From positions 53,043 to 117,042 of the forward strand of contig NZ_OEZH01000015.1 of the NCBI RefSeq assembly GCF_900243075.1: 64,000 nucleotides of DNA, read 5' to 3'. Both the position numbers and the translations under genes were made by a program. Positions 7,981 to 17,889 of this stretch are shown piece after piece. The stretch's first letter is position 1. Each line of letters begins with the position of its first letter. The stretch comes from Clostridioides difficile (GTDB lineage: Bacteria > Bacillota > Clostridia > Peptostreptococcales > Peptostreptococcaceae). The notes under the pieces were generated by a model. The model saw only the letters and a list, made by a program, of their open reading frames with translations. It ran no database searches and was not told the origin of the DNA.

Positions 7981-8030
7981 CTGCCTATGATACCTATGAG
8001 ATATTTTGTTTCATAGGTAGTTTTATTTTT
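7981..8030 (+). terminator. Terminator after the zinc-ribbon gene
   Basis: CTGCCTATGA (7981-7990) pairs with TCATAGGTAG (8011-8020), with one G-U pair. An alternative inner pairing CCTATGA (7993-7999)/TCATAGG uses the same 3' arm. TTTTATTTTT follows. Confidence 0.75.
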
Positions 8031-8123
8031 ATGAGGAAGAGTATTATAGATTTTGGTTTTGCAATACTTGGACAAAAATAGTACACTAGAATTTATAGAA
8101 TAGGATTTTGGAGGGATGTAAAT

Positions 8124-8834
8124 ATGAAAATAAGTAAAAAATTACTAGATAATATACAAAGATTTGAAAATGTTATAAATTATAAATTTAAAAATAAAGA
8201 ATATATACTAGAAGCTCTTACTCATAGTTCATATTCTAATGAAAATAAAAAGTATAATTTTAACGAAAGGTTAGAATTTTTAGGGGATTCAGTTTTAGGC
8301 ATAGTGATAAGTGATTATTTGTTCAATGAAGAAGCAAATCTGCCCGAAGGGGAACTAACTAAACTTAGAGCAAATATAGTTTGTGAAGATTCGTTAAGTG
8401 AAGTAGCTAATGATATAAATTTAGGTGTTCACATGTTATTAGGTAGAGGAGAAGAAGCAACTGGAGGAAGACATAGAACTTCAATATTAGCAGATGCATT
8501 TGAAGCTGTAATAGCAGCCATATATCTTGATGGAGGCTTTGAAAGTGCAAGACAGTTTATACTTCATTACATGGAAAATATAATTTATGATTCAAGAAAA
8601 GGAAACATATTTAGAGACTACAAAACACATCTTCAAGAAGTGTTACAAGGTAATGGAGAAAACAATATCTGGTACAGGCTTATAGAAGAAAAAGGACCAG
8701 ACCACAATAAAAGATTTGTAATGGAAGTTGGAATTAATGAAGATGTATTGGGTATAGGAGAAGGTAAGAGTAAAAAAGAAGCTGAACAGTTAGCTGCTAA
8801 AGTAGCTTTAAAGAAAAAATTATGGGAAAAATAA
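8124..8834 (+). CDS. rnc: Ribonuclease III
   Basis: The 236-residue endonuclease cuts double-stranded RNA, including rRNA precursors and sense-antisense duplexes. The catalytic signature ERLEFLGDSVLG is at residues 48-59, giving metal ligands E51 and D55, with a second acidic pair in DAFEAVIAAIY (about residues 120-130). A double-stranded RNA-binding domain occupies the last 70 residues (HLQEVLQ to KKEAEQLAAKVALKK). SD GGAGGGATG precedes the ATG. It heads an rnc / radical SAM / smc / ftsY series, the common Firmicute order rnc-smc-ftsY with one gene inserted. Confidence 0.97.
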   Translation: MKISKKLLDNIQRFENVINYKFKNKEYILEALTHSSYSNENKKYNFNERLEFLGDSVLGIVISDYLFNEEANLPEGELTKLRANIVCEDSLSEVANDINLGVHMLLGRGEEATGGRHRTSILADAFEAVIAAIYLDGGFESARQFILHYMENIIYDSRKGNIFRDYKTHLQEVLQGNGENNIWYRLIEEKGPDHNKRFVMEVGINEDVLGIGEGKSKKEAEQLAAKVALKKKLWEK

Positions 8835-8887
8835 ATATAATATGTAAAAATATAAAAAGAAATATTTAGATTAGAAGGATGTTGTAG

Positions 8888-9958
8888 ATGAAAAAGAGAA
8901 TTATACCTATATTTGTTCCTCACAAAGGATGTCCTCATGATTGTATATTTTGTAATCAAAAAAAAATAACAGGTGTGAGTACTGATGTTACAAGTGAAGA
9001 TGCAAGAAACATAATTGAAGAATGTTTAGAGACTATAGATAAAGATGCTGATGTAGAAATAGCATTTTTTGGTGGTAGCTTTACTGCTATAGATATTGAT
9101 ATACAAAAAAGTTTATTATCAGTTGCTAAAGAATATGTAGAAAAAGGTCTAGTAAAAGATATTAGAATGTCTACAAGACCAGATTGTATTGATGAAGATA
9201 TATTAAGTATGCTAAAAGAATATAAGACAAGCATAATTGAACTCGGAGTACAATCTTTAGATGAAAAAGTGTTATTAGATAGTATTAGAGGCCATCAATC
9301 AGAAATTGTATACAAGAGTTCAAATATGATAAAAAATAGTGGGATTAAACTTGGTTTACAGATGATGATTGGTCTTCCAGCTGATACAGAAGAAAAATGT
9401 ATATTTACAGCAAAGAAATTTGTAGAGCTAAAACCAGATTGTGTTAGAGTTTATCCAACCTTAGTAGTAAAAGATACAGGTCTTGAAAAATTAATGCAAC
9501 AAAATGAGTATAATCCATTTACTCTTGAACAGAGTATAAACATAGTAAAAAAAGTTCTTGTATTGTTTTATGTCAATAATATCAATGTAATAAGAGTTGG
9601 ACTTCAAGCTACTGATGACATACAAATTGGAAAAGCTGTTTTAGCAGGACCATATCACCCTGCATTTAGAGAATTGGTAGAAGCTGACATGATAAAAGAT
9701 TATTTGGAATTTATTATTTTACAAAATAAAAATATAAAACAGATGTTGGTGAAATCTAATAAAAAGAATATTTCTAAGATAATAGGAAATAAAAAAACAA
9801 ATGTTAAATATATGAAAGAAAAATTTGGCGTGATTTTAAAAACACAAGAATCAGATTTAGATATAAATCAATTAGAAATTGTGTTAGATGGGAAAAGTTT
9901 AATTATTACTAATATGAAAGACATTCATAGAAAATTGTATGACATTTATAACCTTTAG
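8888..9958 (+). CDS. Radical SAM protein, Elp3-like without a GNAT domain
   Basis: The 356-residue protein has GCPHDCIFCNQKK (about residues 14-26), a CxxxCxxC cluster for the [4Fe-4S] centre that cleaves SAM. FFGGSFTAID and STRPDCIDEDIL follow, and ELGVQSLDEKVL matches the Elp3/HemN-type barrel. True Elp3 proteins have a C-terminal acetyltransferase domain and modify tRNA wobble uridine; this protein ends before that domain. Its substrate is therefore uncertain. In clostridia such a gene commonly sits between rnc and smc. SD GAAGGATG precedes the ATG, and the next gene begins 27 bases after its stop. Confidence 0.85.
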   Translation: MKKRIIPIFVPHKGCPHDCIFCNQKKITGVSTDVTSEDARNIIEECLETIDKDADVEIAFFGGSFTAIDIDIQKSLLSVAKEYVEKGLVKDIRMSTRPDCIDEDILSMLKEYKTSIIELGVQSLDEKVLLDSIRGHQSEIVYKSSNMIKNSGIKLGLQMMIGLPADTEEKCIFTAKKFVELKPDCVRVYPTLVVKDTGLEKLMQQNEYNPFTLEQSINIVKKVLVLFYVNNINVIRVGLQATDDIQIGKAVLAGPYHPAFRELVEADMIKDYLEFIILQNKNIKQMLVKSNKKNISKIIGNKKTNVKYMKEKFGVILKTQESDLDINQLEIVLDGKSLIITNMKDIHRKLYDIYNL

Positions 9959-9985
9959 TTTTAACGATGAAGGGAGAGAAGCGAT

Positions 9986-12900
9986 TTGTATTTAAAAAGA
10001 CTAGAGTTAAAGGGATTTAAATCCTTTCCAGTAAAAACAGATATTATTTTTAAAGAAGGAATAACAGCAATAGTAGGGCCAAATGGAAGTGGAAAAAGTA
10101 ATATATCTGATGCTGTAAGATGGGTGCTAGGAGAACAGAGTATTAAGAGTCTTAGAGGTGATAAACTTGAAGATGTAATATTTGCAGGTACAGATACAAA
10201 AAAACCTATGAATTACTGTGAGGTTGCTCTTACTATTGATAATTCTGAAAATCAATTGGAATTAGATTTTACAGAAGTAACTATAAGAAGAAGAGCTTAT
10301 AGAAATGGTGAAAGTGAATTTTTTCTAAATAATAAGAGTTGTAGATTAAAAGATATAAAAGAAGTCTTTTTAGATACTGGTATTGGAAAAGATGGTTATT
10401 CAATCATAGAACAAGGAAAAGTAGATGAAATATTAAGTAATAATCCTTTAAGTAGAAGAAAAGTTTTTGATGAAGCTTGTGGTATATCAAAATATAGATA
10501 TAAAAAACAGGAAGCAGAAAGAAATTTAAGCAATACAAAGGAAAATCTAGAAAGAATAGATGATATATATATAGAAATTGAAAATCAATTAAAACCTCTT
10601 TTTAATCAACAGACAAAAGCAAAGAAGTACTTGGAAATAAGTGAGAAATTGAAGATACTGGAAGTAAATAGTTTTATAAGAGAAATTGAAGGGATAGAAA
10701 AAGAATTAAGCGAAGTTAATGAGCATAGTAAGGTCATTGAAAAGGAACTCAATGAAAAAGAAGAACAAAAAAGTATTGTAGAGAAAAAGCAAGAGGATAT
10801 TAATAAAGAGGTAGAGGTATTACAAGATGTAATTGAAAAATCTGTAGATTATATAAACTCAATTAAAGGTGTTATATCAAAAAAAGAGTCTCAAATAAAT
10901 TTAATTAAGGAAAGAATAAGGAATTTTACGAATGAAATTCATAGAAAAAATTTAGAAATAAATGATATAAAAGAAAAACTAAATGAAAATAAGCAGTACA
11001 TAAAAGAATTAGAAAGCAATAAATTATTAGGTAGTGAAGAGCTATCTACTTTGCAAGAAAATATAAAAATATTGGAATCCAGCAAAGATAAACAAAAAGT
11101 TAAGTTAGAATCCTTAAATAATGAGGTAGAATTATTGAAAGAAAGTATAATAGATATATTAAATAAGAAACAAGAGTTTAGTAATAAATTGTCTACTTTA
11201 AATGCAAATAAAGAAAATATGAATATCAGAGATGAAAATATAAACTCAGAAATAGCAGAATTAAATAAGAGTATTGAAATAAAGTCATCTGAATTAGATA
11301 GTATAAATAAAGACTTTAATATGCAAAATGAGAATTTAAAGAATGTAAATAATAGAAATAAAGAATTATCAACTAATTTGCAAGATTCAATTAGTAAACA
11401 CAATAAGCTAGAAGATGAAATACAGAAAAATAAATATAATCTAAATGGATATAATTCAAAATTAAATGTCTATATAGACATGGAAAATCATTATGAAGGA
11501 TTTAACAGAGGTGTAAAAGAAATATTAAAAAATAAAAACTTAAAAGGGGTTCATGGAGCATTAGGTCAAATTATAAATGTACCTGAAAAATATGAGAAAT
11601 CTATAGAAGCAGCTCTTGGTGCTTATATGCAAAATATAATAACTGATGATGAGTTTAGTGCTAAATCTGCAATAAACTATTTAAAGCAGAATAATTTAGG
11701 TAGAGTAACATTTCTTCCATTAAATATAATTAAATCAAATAAAATAAGTCTAGGAAACTTAAAAGCGAATACTAAGTTCATAGGAATAGCAAGTGATTTA
11801 ATTACATTTGATGAAAAGTATAGAAATATAATTGAAAATATACTTGGAAGAACAATACTTATAAATAATATAGACGAAGGTATAAAATTTGCAAAAGAAA
11901 CTGGTCATAGGTTTAAAATAGTAACTTTGGATGGTGAAATCTTAAATCCAGGAGGGTCTTTGACTGGAGGAAGTTTAAAAACTAATGGTAATATACTATC
12001 GAGAAAAAGATACATTAATGAATATACAGAAAAGATAAATAATATCAAGATTCAGATTTCAGAATTAGAATTAAAAAGAGAATCTCTAGACAAAGATATA
12101 AAAAATATAAAAAATGAAATTGAATCGCATGAAAGTAAAATAAAAGATTTAGAAAAAAGTATAATAATAAAAAGTACCAGTATAAAGAATATTGAATCTG
12201 AAATTGAATCTTTAAAAGGTAGTATTACTAAATTAGAGAATGAGAAGAATGATTTGAATTCCAATTTAAATTACACACTCGAAAAAAGTAATGATGTTAG
12301 AAGAGATATGGAAAAGTTAGATAATATACACAGCCAAAACAAAGAAAAAATTGATGCATTGAATGAAGAAATAAAAAAATATAACGATTTGTATGATAAA
12401 GAAAAATCTGAATTTGATGAATTAAACTTGACTATAGTAAAGAAAACAGAAGCTTACAACAGTATAGTTAGAGATATAAAAAGAATATCTGGTGAAAACT
12501 GTGAGTTAGAAGAAAAAAATAAACAGCTAGAGGAATCATTAAACTATGAAGAAAAAGAAATAGTTAAATTGCAAGATTCTATAGCTATTGAGGAAAAAGA
12601 AAAAGAAAATTTAACAAAACAATTAGGAGATAGTAATAGAAATCTTGAAACTAGAAAAATTGCAAAGGATGATTTGAAAAATAGTTTTGATGAAATTAAT
12701 AAAGAATTAAAAACTATAGATAGACAACATATAGAACTTAAAGAAAGTTTATTCAAAGTTGGTGGAAGATTAGAAAGATTAAAGTCTAGTCAAGACACAT
12801 ATATAAATAAGTTATTTGAGCAATATGAAATGACTTTAGTACAAGCATTGGAAATTAAAAATGAAGATTTAGATATAGACAGAAAATTCTTAGAAAGTCT

Positions 12901-13540
12901 AAAGAGAGAAATAAGAAGTCTTGGAAATATAAATATAGATTCTATAAAGGAATACGAAGAAATAAAAGAAAGATATGATTTTTATAGTGCACAAAAACAA
13001 GATTTAGAAGAATCTATGGAAGAGATAGAAAAACTTATACATACATTAGAAGAAAATATGAAATCTGAATTTGAGATTAAATTTGAAGAAATAAGTAAAA
13101 ACTTTAAGTATGTATATAAGAGATTATTTGGTGGAGGTTGTGGAGAATTAACTATTCTAGATAAAGAAAATTTATTAGAAAGTGATATACTAATAACAGC
13201 TCAACCACCAGGTAAAAAAATGAAAAACTTAAATCTATTATCTGGTGGAGAAAAAGCTTTAACAGCAATAAGTATACTATTTGCTATATTAATTACAAAA
13301 CCAACACCATTTTGTATATTAGATGAGATTGAAGCTCCACTTGATGATGCAAATATATTTAGATTTGGAGAATTTTTAAAGGATTTATCTAAAGAAACAC
13401 AATTTATATCAGTAACTCATAGGAGAGGAACTATGGAGGCTGCTGATTATATCTATGGAGTTACAATGCAAGAAAAAGCTATTTCAAAAGTTATTAGTTT
13501 AAAATTAAAAGAAGCTCAGCAAATAACTGATATTATATAA
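9986..13540 (+). CDS. smc: Chromosome condensation and segregation protein SMC
   Basis: The 1184-residue ATPase forms the core of condensin with ScpA and ScpB, whose genes are near 61-63 kb in this window. Walker A is G31-PNGSGKS, with a hinge domain around residues 510-660 (GVHGALGQIINVPEKYE) flanked by two long coiled coils. Near the C-terminus the ABC signature is LLSGGEKALTAISILFA and Walker B is FCILDEIEAPLDDAN. The start is TTG at 9986, giving MYLKRLELKGFKSF, with GGGAGAG upstream; the next-best start would cut into the ATPase head. Length matches the family. It is followed after 26 bases by ftsY. Confidence 0.98.
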   Translation: MYLKRLELKGFKSFPVKTDIIFKEGITAIVGPNGSGKSNISDAVRWVLGEQSIKSLRGDKLEDVIFAGTDTKKPMNYCEVALTIDNSENQLELDFTEVTIRRRAYRNGESEFFLNNKSCRLKDIKEVFLDTGIGKDGYSIIEQGKVDEILSNNPLSRRKVFDEACGISKYRYKKQEAERNLSNTKENLERIDDIYIEIENQLKPLFNQQTKAKKYLEISEKLKILEVNSFIREIEGIEKELSEVNEHSKVIEKELNEKEEQKSIVEKKQEDINKEVEVLQDVIEKSVDYINSIKGVISKKESQINLIKERIRNFTNEIHRKNLEINDIKEKLNENKQYIKELESNKLLGSEELSTLQENIKILESSKDKQKVKLESLNNEVELLKESIIDILNKKQEFSNKLSTLNANKENMNIRDENINSEIAELNKSIEIKSSELDSINKDFNMQNENLKNVNNRNKELSTNLQDSISKHNKLEDEIQKNKYNLNGYNSKLNVYIDMENHYEGFNRGVKEILKNKNLKGVHGALGQIINVPEKYEKSIEAALGAYMQNIITDDEFSAKSAINYLKQNNLGRVTFLPLNIIKSNKISLGNLKANTKFIGIASDLITFDEKYRNIIENILGRTILINNIDEGIKFAKETGHRFKIVTLDGEILNPGGSLTGGSLKTNGNILSRKRYINEYTEKINNIKIQISELELKRESLDKDIKNIKNEIESHESKIKDLEKSIIIKSTSIKNIESEIESLKGSITKLENEKNDLNSNLNYTLEKSNDVRRDMEKLDNIHSQNKEKIDALNEEIKKYNDLYDKEKSEFDELNLTIVKKTEAYNSIVRDIKRISGENCELEEKNKQLEESLNYEEKEIVKLQDSIAIEEKEKENLTKQLGDSNRNLETRKIAKDDLKNSFDEINKELKTIDRQHIELKESLFKVGGRLERLKSSQDTYINKLFEQYEMTLVQALEIKNEDLDIDRKFLESLKREIRSLGNINIDSIKEYEEIKERYDFYSAQKQDLEESMEEIEKLIHTLEENMKSEFEIKFEEISKNFKYVYKRLFGGGCGELTILDKENLLESDILITAQPPGKKMKNLNLLSGGEKALTAISILFAILITKPTPFCILDEIEAPLDDANIFRFGEFLKDLSKETQFISVTHRRGTMEAADYIYGVTMQEKAISKVISLKLKEAQQITDII

Positions 13541-13566
13541 CTTAAATTGACATAGGAGGAAGAACA

Positions 13567-14835
13567 GTGTTAAAAAAATTATTTGGTTTTGGGAAAGAAA
13601 AGGAAATAGAAAAAAAAGATACTGAATCAGAAGAAGAAATAGAAGGTAGTAGTGATAATCTAGAAAATATGGAAGAAACCATTTTTTCGGGTCTTGAAGA
13701 AGAAGTGATAGATAAAGTAGAAGATATTGAAGAAAAAGCTGAAGAAGATACTACTAATGAAATTACTGGAGAAAATGAAGAAGCAAAAGGTCAGATAAAT
13801 AGTGATGAGCAAGAAGTAGAATCTATTTTAGATAGTGATTCTCATGAGGGGATAACAGGAGAATTAGAAAGTTATGATGAGGATGTTGAACCTGAAGAAG
13901 TGGACGATAAAGGTGAAAAGAAAGTTAACTTATTTGAAAGACTAAAACAAGGATTAACAAAGGCAAAACAAGGAATAACTGATAGAATAGATGAAGTTTT
14001 AAAATCATATACAAAAGTAGATGAAGAATTGCTTGAAGATTTAGAGGAAATTTTAATAACAGCAGATGTTGGTGTAAATACGACTATGGATATAATTGAA
14101 AAACTAAGAGATAAAATAAAGCAAAAAGGTATTACTGAACCAATAAAGGTAAGAGAAGAACTTAAATCTATAGTTGAAGACATTCTTACAAATGAAAACT
14201 CTACACTGGATATAGAACCAGTACCATGTATAATCTTAATGGTAGGTGTAAATGGAGTTGGTAAAACTACTACAATAGGTAAACTAGCAAATCGATATAA
14301 AAAAGAAGGAAAAAAAGTTTTATTGGCAGCAGCAGATACATTTAGAGCAGCAGCTACAGAGCAATTAGAAATTTGGGCAAATAGAACTAATGTAGATATA
14401 ATAAAGCATCAAGAAGGAGCAGACCCTGGAGCAGTAGTATTTGATGCCATAAAGGCTGCAAAGGCTAGAAAAACAGATGTATTAATATGTGATACAGCAG
14501 GAAGATTACACAATAAAGCTAATCTTATGAATGAGCTTGGAAAAGTATTTAAAATAGTAGATAGAGAATTTCCAGAAGCAAAGCGTGAAGTGCTTCTTGT
14601 AGTAGATGCTACAACAGGTCAAAATGCAGTTGTTCAAGCAAAGACATTTAAAGAAGTTGCAGATATAACAGGTATAGTACTTACAAAACTTGATGGAACC
14701 GCAAAAGGCGGAGTAGTGCTTGCAGTAAAATCAGAAGTAGATGTGCCTGTAAAACTTATTGGAGTTGGAGAAAGAGTAGAAGACCTACAAGATTTCAATG
14801 CAAAATCATTTTCAGATGCATTATTTGGTAACTAG
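13567..14835 (+). CDS. ftsY: Signal recognition particle receptor FtsY
   Basis: The 422-residue GTPase docks ribosome-SRP complexes at the membrane. It has a short basic start LKKLFGFGKEKEI, then a very acidic A domain (residues 15-125) and the NG domain. GTPase motifs: GVNGVGKTTTIGKLA (G1), DTFRAAATEQLE, DTAGRLHNK (G3), TKLDGTAKGG (G4 region). The GTG start has AGGAGGAAG upstream. It ends the rnc-smc-ftsY run. The acidic N-terminus is longer than in many Firmicute FtsY proteins. Confidence 0.97.
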   Translation: MLKKLFGFGKEKEIEKKDTESEEEIEGSSDNLENMEETIFSGLEEEVIDKVEDIEEKAEEDTTNEITGENEEAKGQINSDEQEVESILDSDSHEGITGELESYDEDVEPEEVDDKGEKKVNLFERLKQGLTKAKQGITDRIDEVLKSYTKVDEELLEDLEEILITADVGVNTTMDIIEKLRDKIKQKGITEPIKVREELKSIVEDILTNENSTLDIEPVPCIILMVGVNGVGKTTTIGKLANRYKKEGKKVLLAAADTFRAAATEQLEIWANRTNVDIIKHQEGADPGAVVFDAIKAAKARKTDVLICDTAGRLHNKANLMNELGKVFKIVDREFPEAKREVLLVVDATTGQNAVVQAKTFKEVADITGIVLTKLDGTAKGGVVLAVKSEVDVPVKLIGVGERVEDLQDFNAKSFSDALFGN

Positions 14836-14855
14836 TGTTCTTTTAAAAATAATGG

Positions 14856-14884
14856 TTGACAAGAGTGTTTATATGATATAAAAT
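14856..14884 (+). promoter_or_regulatory. Sigma-A promoter of ylxM-ffh
   Basis: TTGACA (14856-14861), a 17-base spacer and TAAAAT (14879-14884) lie in the gap between ftsY and ylxM, about 54 bases before the ylxM start. Confidence 0.6.
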
Positions 14885-14937
14885 ACAATAGTGTAAAGTA
14901 AATAACCTTTACAGTATACTGCTAGGAAGTGTAAGAT

Positions 14938-15306
14938 ATGAATATAGAAAAAATGGTCGAAATTGGATTGTTATTTGAACAGTATAAAGAATTATTAACT
15001 GACAAGCAGAAAGAAATAGTTGCTCTATACTATGAAGAAGATTATTCTTTAGGTGAAATTAGTGAAAACCTTAATGTATCAAGACAAGGTGTGTATGATA
15101 CTTTAAAACGTTCAGAAAAAATACTAAGAGATTATGAAGAGAAGTTACACTTAGTATCAAAGATTCAAGAGCAGGAAAAAAATATTAAGATTATAAAAGA
15201 TAAAATTATTGACATTAAAGAAGATTTATTGCACAATAGAGATTGTGCTAATTTAATCCCTAAGCTAGAAAATATAGAAGATGTATGTAGGGAGATGATA
15301 AAATGA
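14938..15306 (+). CDS. ylxM: SRP-associated HTH protein YlxM
   Basis: The 122-residue protein has a sigma-70 region 4-like helix-turn-helix: LLTDKQKEIVALYY and LGEISENLNVSRQGVYDTLKR (residues about 19-60), then a coiled-coil tail. YlxM (UPF0122) genes almost always precede ffh. In streptococci and some other Firmicutes the protein modulates SRP GTPase activity and RNA binding. The stop codon overlaps the ffh start by four bases, so the two are translationally coupled. Confidence 0.92.
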   Translation: MNIEKMVEIGLLFEQYKELLTDKQKEIVALYYEEDYSLGEISENLNVSRQGVYDTLKRSEKILRDYEEKLHLVSKIQEQEKNIKIIKDKIIDIKEDLLHNRDCANLIPKLENIEDVCREMIK

Positions 15307-16655
15307 TATTTGAAGGATTGTCTGATAAACTACAAGGGGCATTTAGTAAGTTGAAATCAAAAGGAAAACTTACAGAAGTAGATGTAAAAAATGCTATGAG
15401 AGAAGTTAAACTTGCTCTTCTTGAAGCAGATGTTAACTTTAAAGTAGTTAAAGATTTTATAAAAAAAGTTCAAGAGAGATGTGTTGGACAAGAAGTTATG
15501 CAAAGCTTAACTCCAGCTCAGCATGTAATTAAAATTGTAAATGAAGAACTTACAAGTTTAATGGGGGATGTACAAAGTAAAGTGATGATTTCCTCAAAAC
15601 CTCCTACAATTTTAATGATGGTTGGACTGCAAGGAGCAGGTAAAACTACTACAGCAGGAAAACTTGGAGGATATTTTAAAAAACAAGGTAAAAAACCTTT
15701 ATTAGTAGCCTGTGATATTTATAGACCAGCAGCTATAAAGCAACTTCAAGTTGTTGGAGAAAAATTGGATATCCCTGTATTTAATATGGGAGATAAGGAA
15801 AATCCAGTAAATATTGCAAAAGCAGGTTTAAGCCATGCAATTAAAAATGCTAATGATTTAGTTATTATAGATACAGCTGGTAGACTTCATATAGATGAAG
15901 TACTTATGGATGAGTTAAAATCTATTAAAACAGAAGTTAAACCACATGAAATACTTTTGGTTGTAGATTCTATGACAGGTCAAGATGCTGTAAATGTTGC
16001 AGAAAGCTTCAATGAAGCACTTGGTGTTGATGGAGTAGTATTAACTAAATTAGATGGTGATACTAGAGGTGGTGCTGCACTTTCAATAAGAGCAGTTACA
16101 CAAAAGCCTATAAAATTTATGGGTATGGGAGAAAAGTTAGATGATATAGAACCTTTTCACCCAGACAGAATGGCATCGAGAATATTAGGTATGGGAGATG
16201 TCTTAAGTTTAATAGAAAAAGCACAAGAAAACATAGACTTAGAGAAAGCTAAGGAACTAGAGCAAAAAATTAAAAAACAAGAGCTTGATTTTGAGGATTT
16301 CTTACAACAAATGGAACAAATACAAAATATGGGTCCTCTTGACAAGATACTTGGTATGATACCTGGTATGGGAAATGTAAAAGACCAACTTGGAGATGTA
16401 GATTTGAATGGCAAAGAAATGAATAGAACTAAGGCCATAATTCAATCAATGACTACATATGAGAGAAGAAACCCAGGAGTATTAAATGCGTCTAGAAAGA
16501 AAAGAATAGCTAGAGGTAGTGGAACTAGTGTACAAGATGTAAATAGACTTATAAAACAACTTAATGAAATGAAAAAAATGATGAAGATGTTTGCTGGTTC
16601 GCAAAAGAGTATGAAGAAAAGGGGCGGCTTAGGCGGTTTACCTTTTTTTAAATAA
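15303..16655 (+). CDS. ffh: Signal recognition particle protein Ffh
   Basis: The 450-residue SRP GTPase binds signal peptides and 4.5S/SRP RNA and delivers ribosomes to FtsY. The NG domain shows GLQGAGKTTTAGKLGGYF, DTAGRLHIDEVL and TKLDGDTRGGAAL. The methionine-rich M domain follows, with LDKILGMIPGMGN and RKKRIARGSGTSVQDVNRL, and a tail MKKMMKMFAGSQKSMKKRGG. ATG overlaps the ylxM stop. The SRP RNA gene is not in this window. Confidence 0.98.
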   Translation: MIFEGLSDKLQGAFSKLKSKGKLTEVDVKNAMREVKLALLEADVNFKVVKDFIKKVQERCVGQEVMQSLTPAQHVIKIVNEELTSLMGDVQSKVMISSKPPTILMMVGLQGAGKTTTAGKLGGYFKKQGKKPLLVACDIYRPAAIKQLQVVGEKLDIPVFNMGDKENPVNIAKAGLSHAIKNANDLVIIDTAGRLHIDEVLMDELKSIKTEVKPHEILLVVDSMTGQDAVNVAESFNEALGVDGVVLTKLDGDTRGGAALSIRAVTQKPIKFMGMGEKLDDIEPFHPDRMASRILGMGDVLSLIEKAQENIDLEKAKELEQKIKKQELDFEDFLQQMEQIQNMGPLDKILGMIPGMGNVKDQLGDVDLNGKEMNRTKAIIQSMTTYERRNPGVLNASRKKRIARGSGTSVQDVNRLIKQLNEMKKMMKMFAGSQKSMKKRGGLGGLPFFK

Positions 16656-16692
16656 AATATAAAAAAGTAAAAATTATTCGGAGGTGACTGTA

Positions 16693-16965
16693 ATGGCAGT
16701 TAAAATAAGATTAAAAAGAATGGGAGCTAATAAAAAACCTTTCTACAGAATAGTAGTAGCTGATTCAAGAGCTCCAAGAGATGGAAAATTTATAGAAGAA
16801 ATAGGATACTATAATCCAATTTCTGAACCTAAACAAGTAAGAATAAATGATGAAAAAGCTATAAAATGGTTAGCTACTGGTGCTCAACCAACAGAAGTAG
16901 TTAAAAAATTACTTGTAAAAAATGGAGTAATAGAAAAATTCGAAGCTTCTAAACAAGCAAAATAA
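16693..16965 (+). CDS. rpsP: 30S ribosomal protein S16
   Basis: The 90-residue protein [20 protein letters not shown] is a textbook S16 N-terminus. I chose ATG 16693 because GGAGGTGAC ends four bases before it; a GTG at 16684 lies inside that SD. It helps assemble the 5' domain of 16S rRNA. It follows ffh in the usual ffh-rpsP-khpA-rimM-trmD-rplS order, without a visible terminator after ffh, so it may be cotranscribed. Confidence 0.97.
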   Translation: MAVKIRLKRMGANKKPFYRIVVADSRAPRDGKFIEEIGYYNPISEPKQVRINDEKAIKWLATGAQPTEVVKKLLVKNGVIEKFEASKQAK

Positions 16966-17029
16966 TTTTTTCTTGGCAATTAGTTTAAGTAAGTACTCAT
17001 TGCTGAGGTTACTTTAGGAGATGAAATAT

Positions 17030-17257
17030 ATGAAAGAGCTAGTTGTAGATATAGCTAAGGCTCTAGTTGATAATCCTGATTCAGTTGTCGTTGAGGAATT
17101 TGAAGATAATGACGGTATCGTCTTAAAACTTACAGTTGCTCAAGAGGATATGGGTAAGGTTATTGGTAAGCAGGGAAGAATAGCTAAAGCTATAAGAACT
17201 GTCGTAAGATCTGTTGCTAATAGAGAAAATATAAAAGTTTCTCTTGAGATAGTGTAA
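17030..17257 (+). CDS. khpA: KH-domain RNA-binding protein KhpA
   Basis: The 75-residue protein is a single KH domain with the RNA-binding loop VIGKQGRIAKAIRTVVRS. KhpA with KhpB acts as a global RNA-binding partner in Firmicutes and affects cell elongation and division in streptococci. ATG 17030 is placed nine bases after AGGAG (17016-17020); an upstream in-frame ATG at 17021 touches the SD. It is followed by a terminator, so rimM-trmD form a separate or read-through unit. Confidence 0.95.
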   Translation: MKELVVDIAKALVDNPDSVVVEEFEDNDGIVLKLTVAQEDMGKVIGKQGRIAKAIRTVVRSVANRENIKVSLEIV

Positions 17258-17262
17258 ATAGG

Positions 17263-17292
17263 AGGATTAGGTATAATACCTAGTCCTTTTTG
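17263..17292 (+). terminator. Terminator after khpA
   Basis: AGGATTAGGTAT (17263-17274) pairs with ATACCTAGTCCT (17276-17287), with one wobble pair, and TTTTTG follows. The first arm could also offer an SD, but no start codon follows it. Confidence 0.75.
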
Positions 17293-17365
17293 TATAATTA
17301 TATGTAGTTTAAGAATTTATGACGATATGACCACATAAGATTAAATTTTTTAAGAAGGTGATAAC

Positions 17366-17881
17366 ATGAAAGAAAAATTAACTCATTTTAAGGTAGGTCA
17401 AATAGTAAATACACAAGGTCTAAAAGGTGAGGTAAGAGTTTATCCACTTACTGATGATATAGAGAGATTTGATGAATTAAAAGACTTCTATCTAGGAAAA
17501 GATTTAAATAATAAATGGACTGTTGAAAAAGTAAGATACAAAGGTTCTATGGTTATAATGAAGATAAAAGGTATAGATAGCATAGAGAAAGCAGAAAAGC
17601 TAAAAAATAAATTTATGTACGTATCTAGAGAAGATAGCAGAGAACTTGAAGAAGGAGAATTTTTTATAGCAGATATGATTGGAATGGAAGTTTTAACCGT
17701 AGATGGAAAATATGTAGGAGTCCTAGAAGATGTTCTTCAATACTCAGCAAATGATGTATATGTAGTAAAAGGTGATGAAGATAAAGAATTTATGATACCA
17801 GCTATAAAAAAATTTGTACCTACAATAGACATTGATGAAAGAAAAATGATTATAGACCCTATTAAGGGAATGATAGATTAG
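17366..17881 (+). CDS. rimM: 16S rRNA processing protein RimM
   Basis: The 171-residue protein assists maturation of the 30S head near S19. N-terminal domain motif: VGQIVNTQGLKGEVRVYPLTD. C-terminal PRC-barrel: FFIADMIGMEVLTVDGKYVG, ending DERKMIIDPIKGMID. SD AAGAAGGTG precedes the ATG. trmD begins eight bases after its stop, the standard RimM-TrmD pairing. Confidence 0.97.
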   Translation: MKEKLTHFKVGQIVNTQGLKGEVRVYPLTDDIERFDELKDFYLGKDLNNKWTVEKVRYKGSMVIMKIKGIDSIEKAEKLKNKFMYVSREDSRELEEGEFFIADMIGMEVLTVDGKYVGVLEDVLQYSANDVYVVKGDEDKEFMIPAIKKFVPTIDIDERKMIIDPIKGMID

Positions 17882-17889
17882 GTGGTAAT

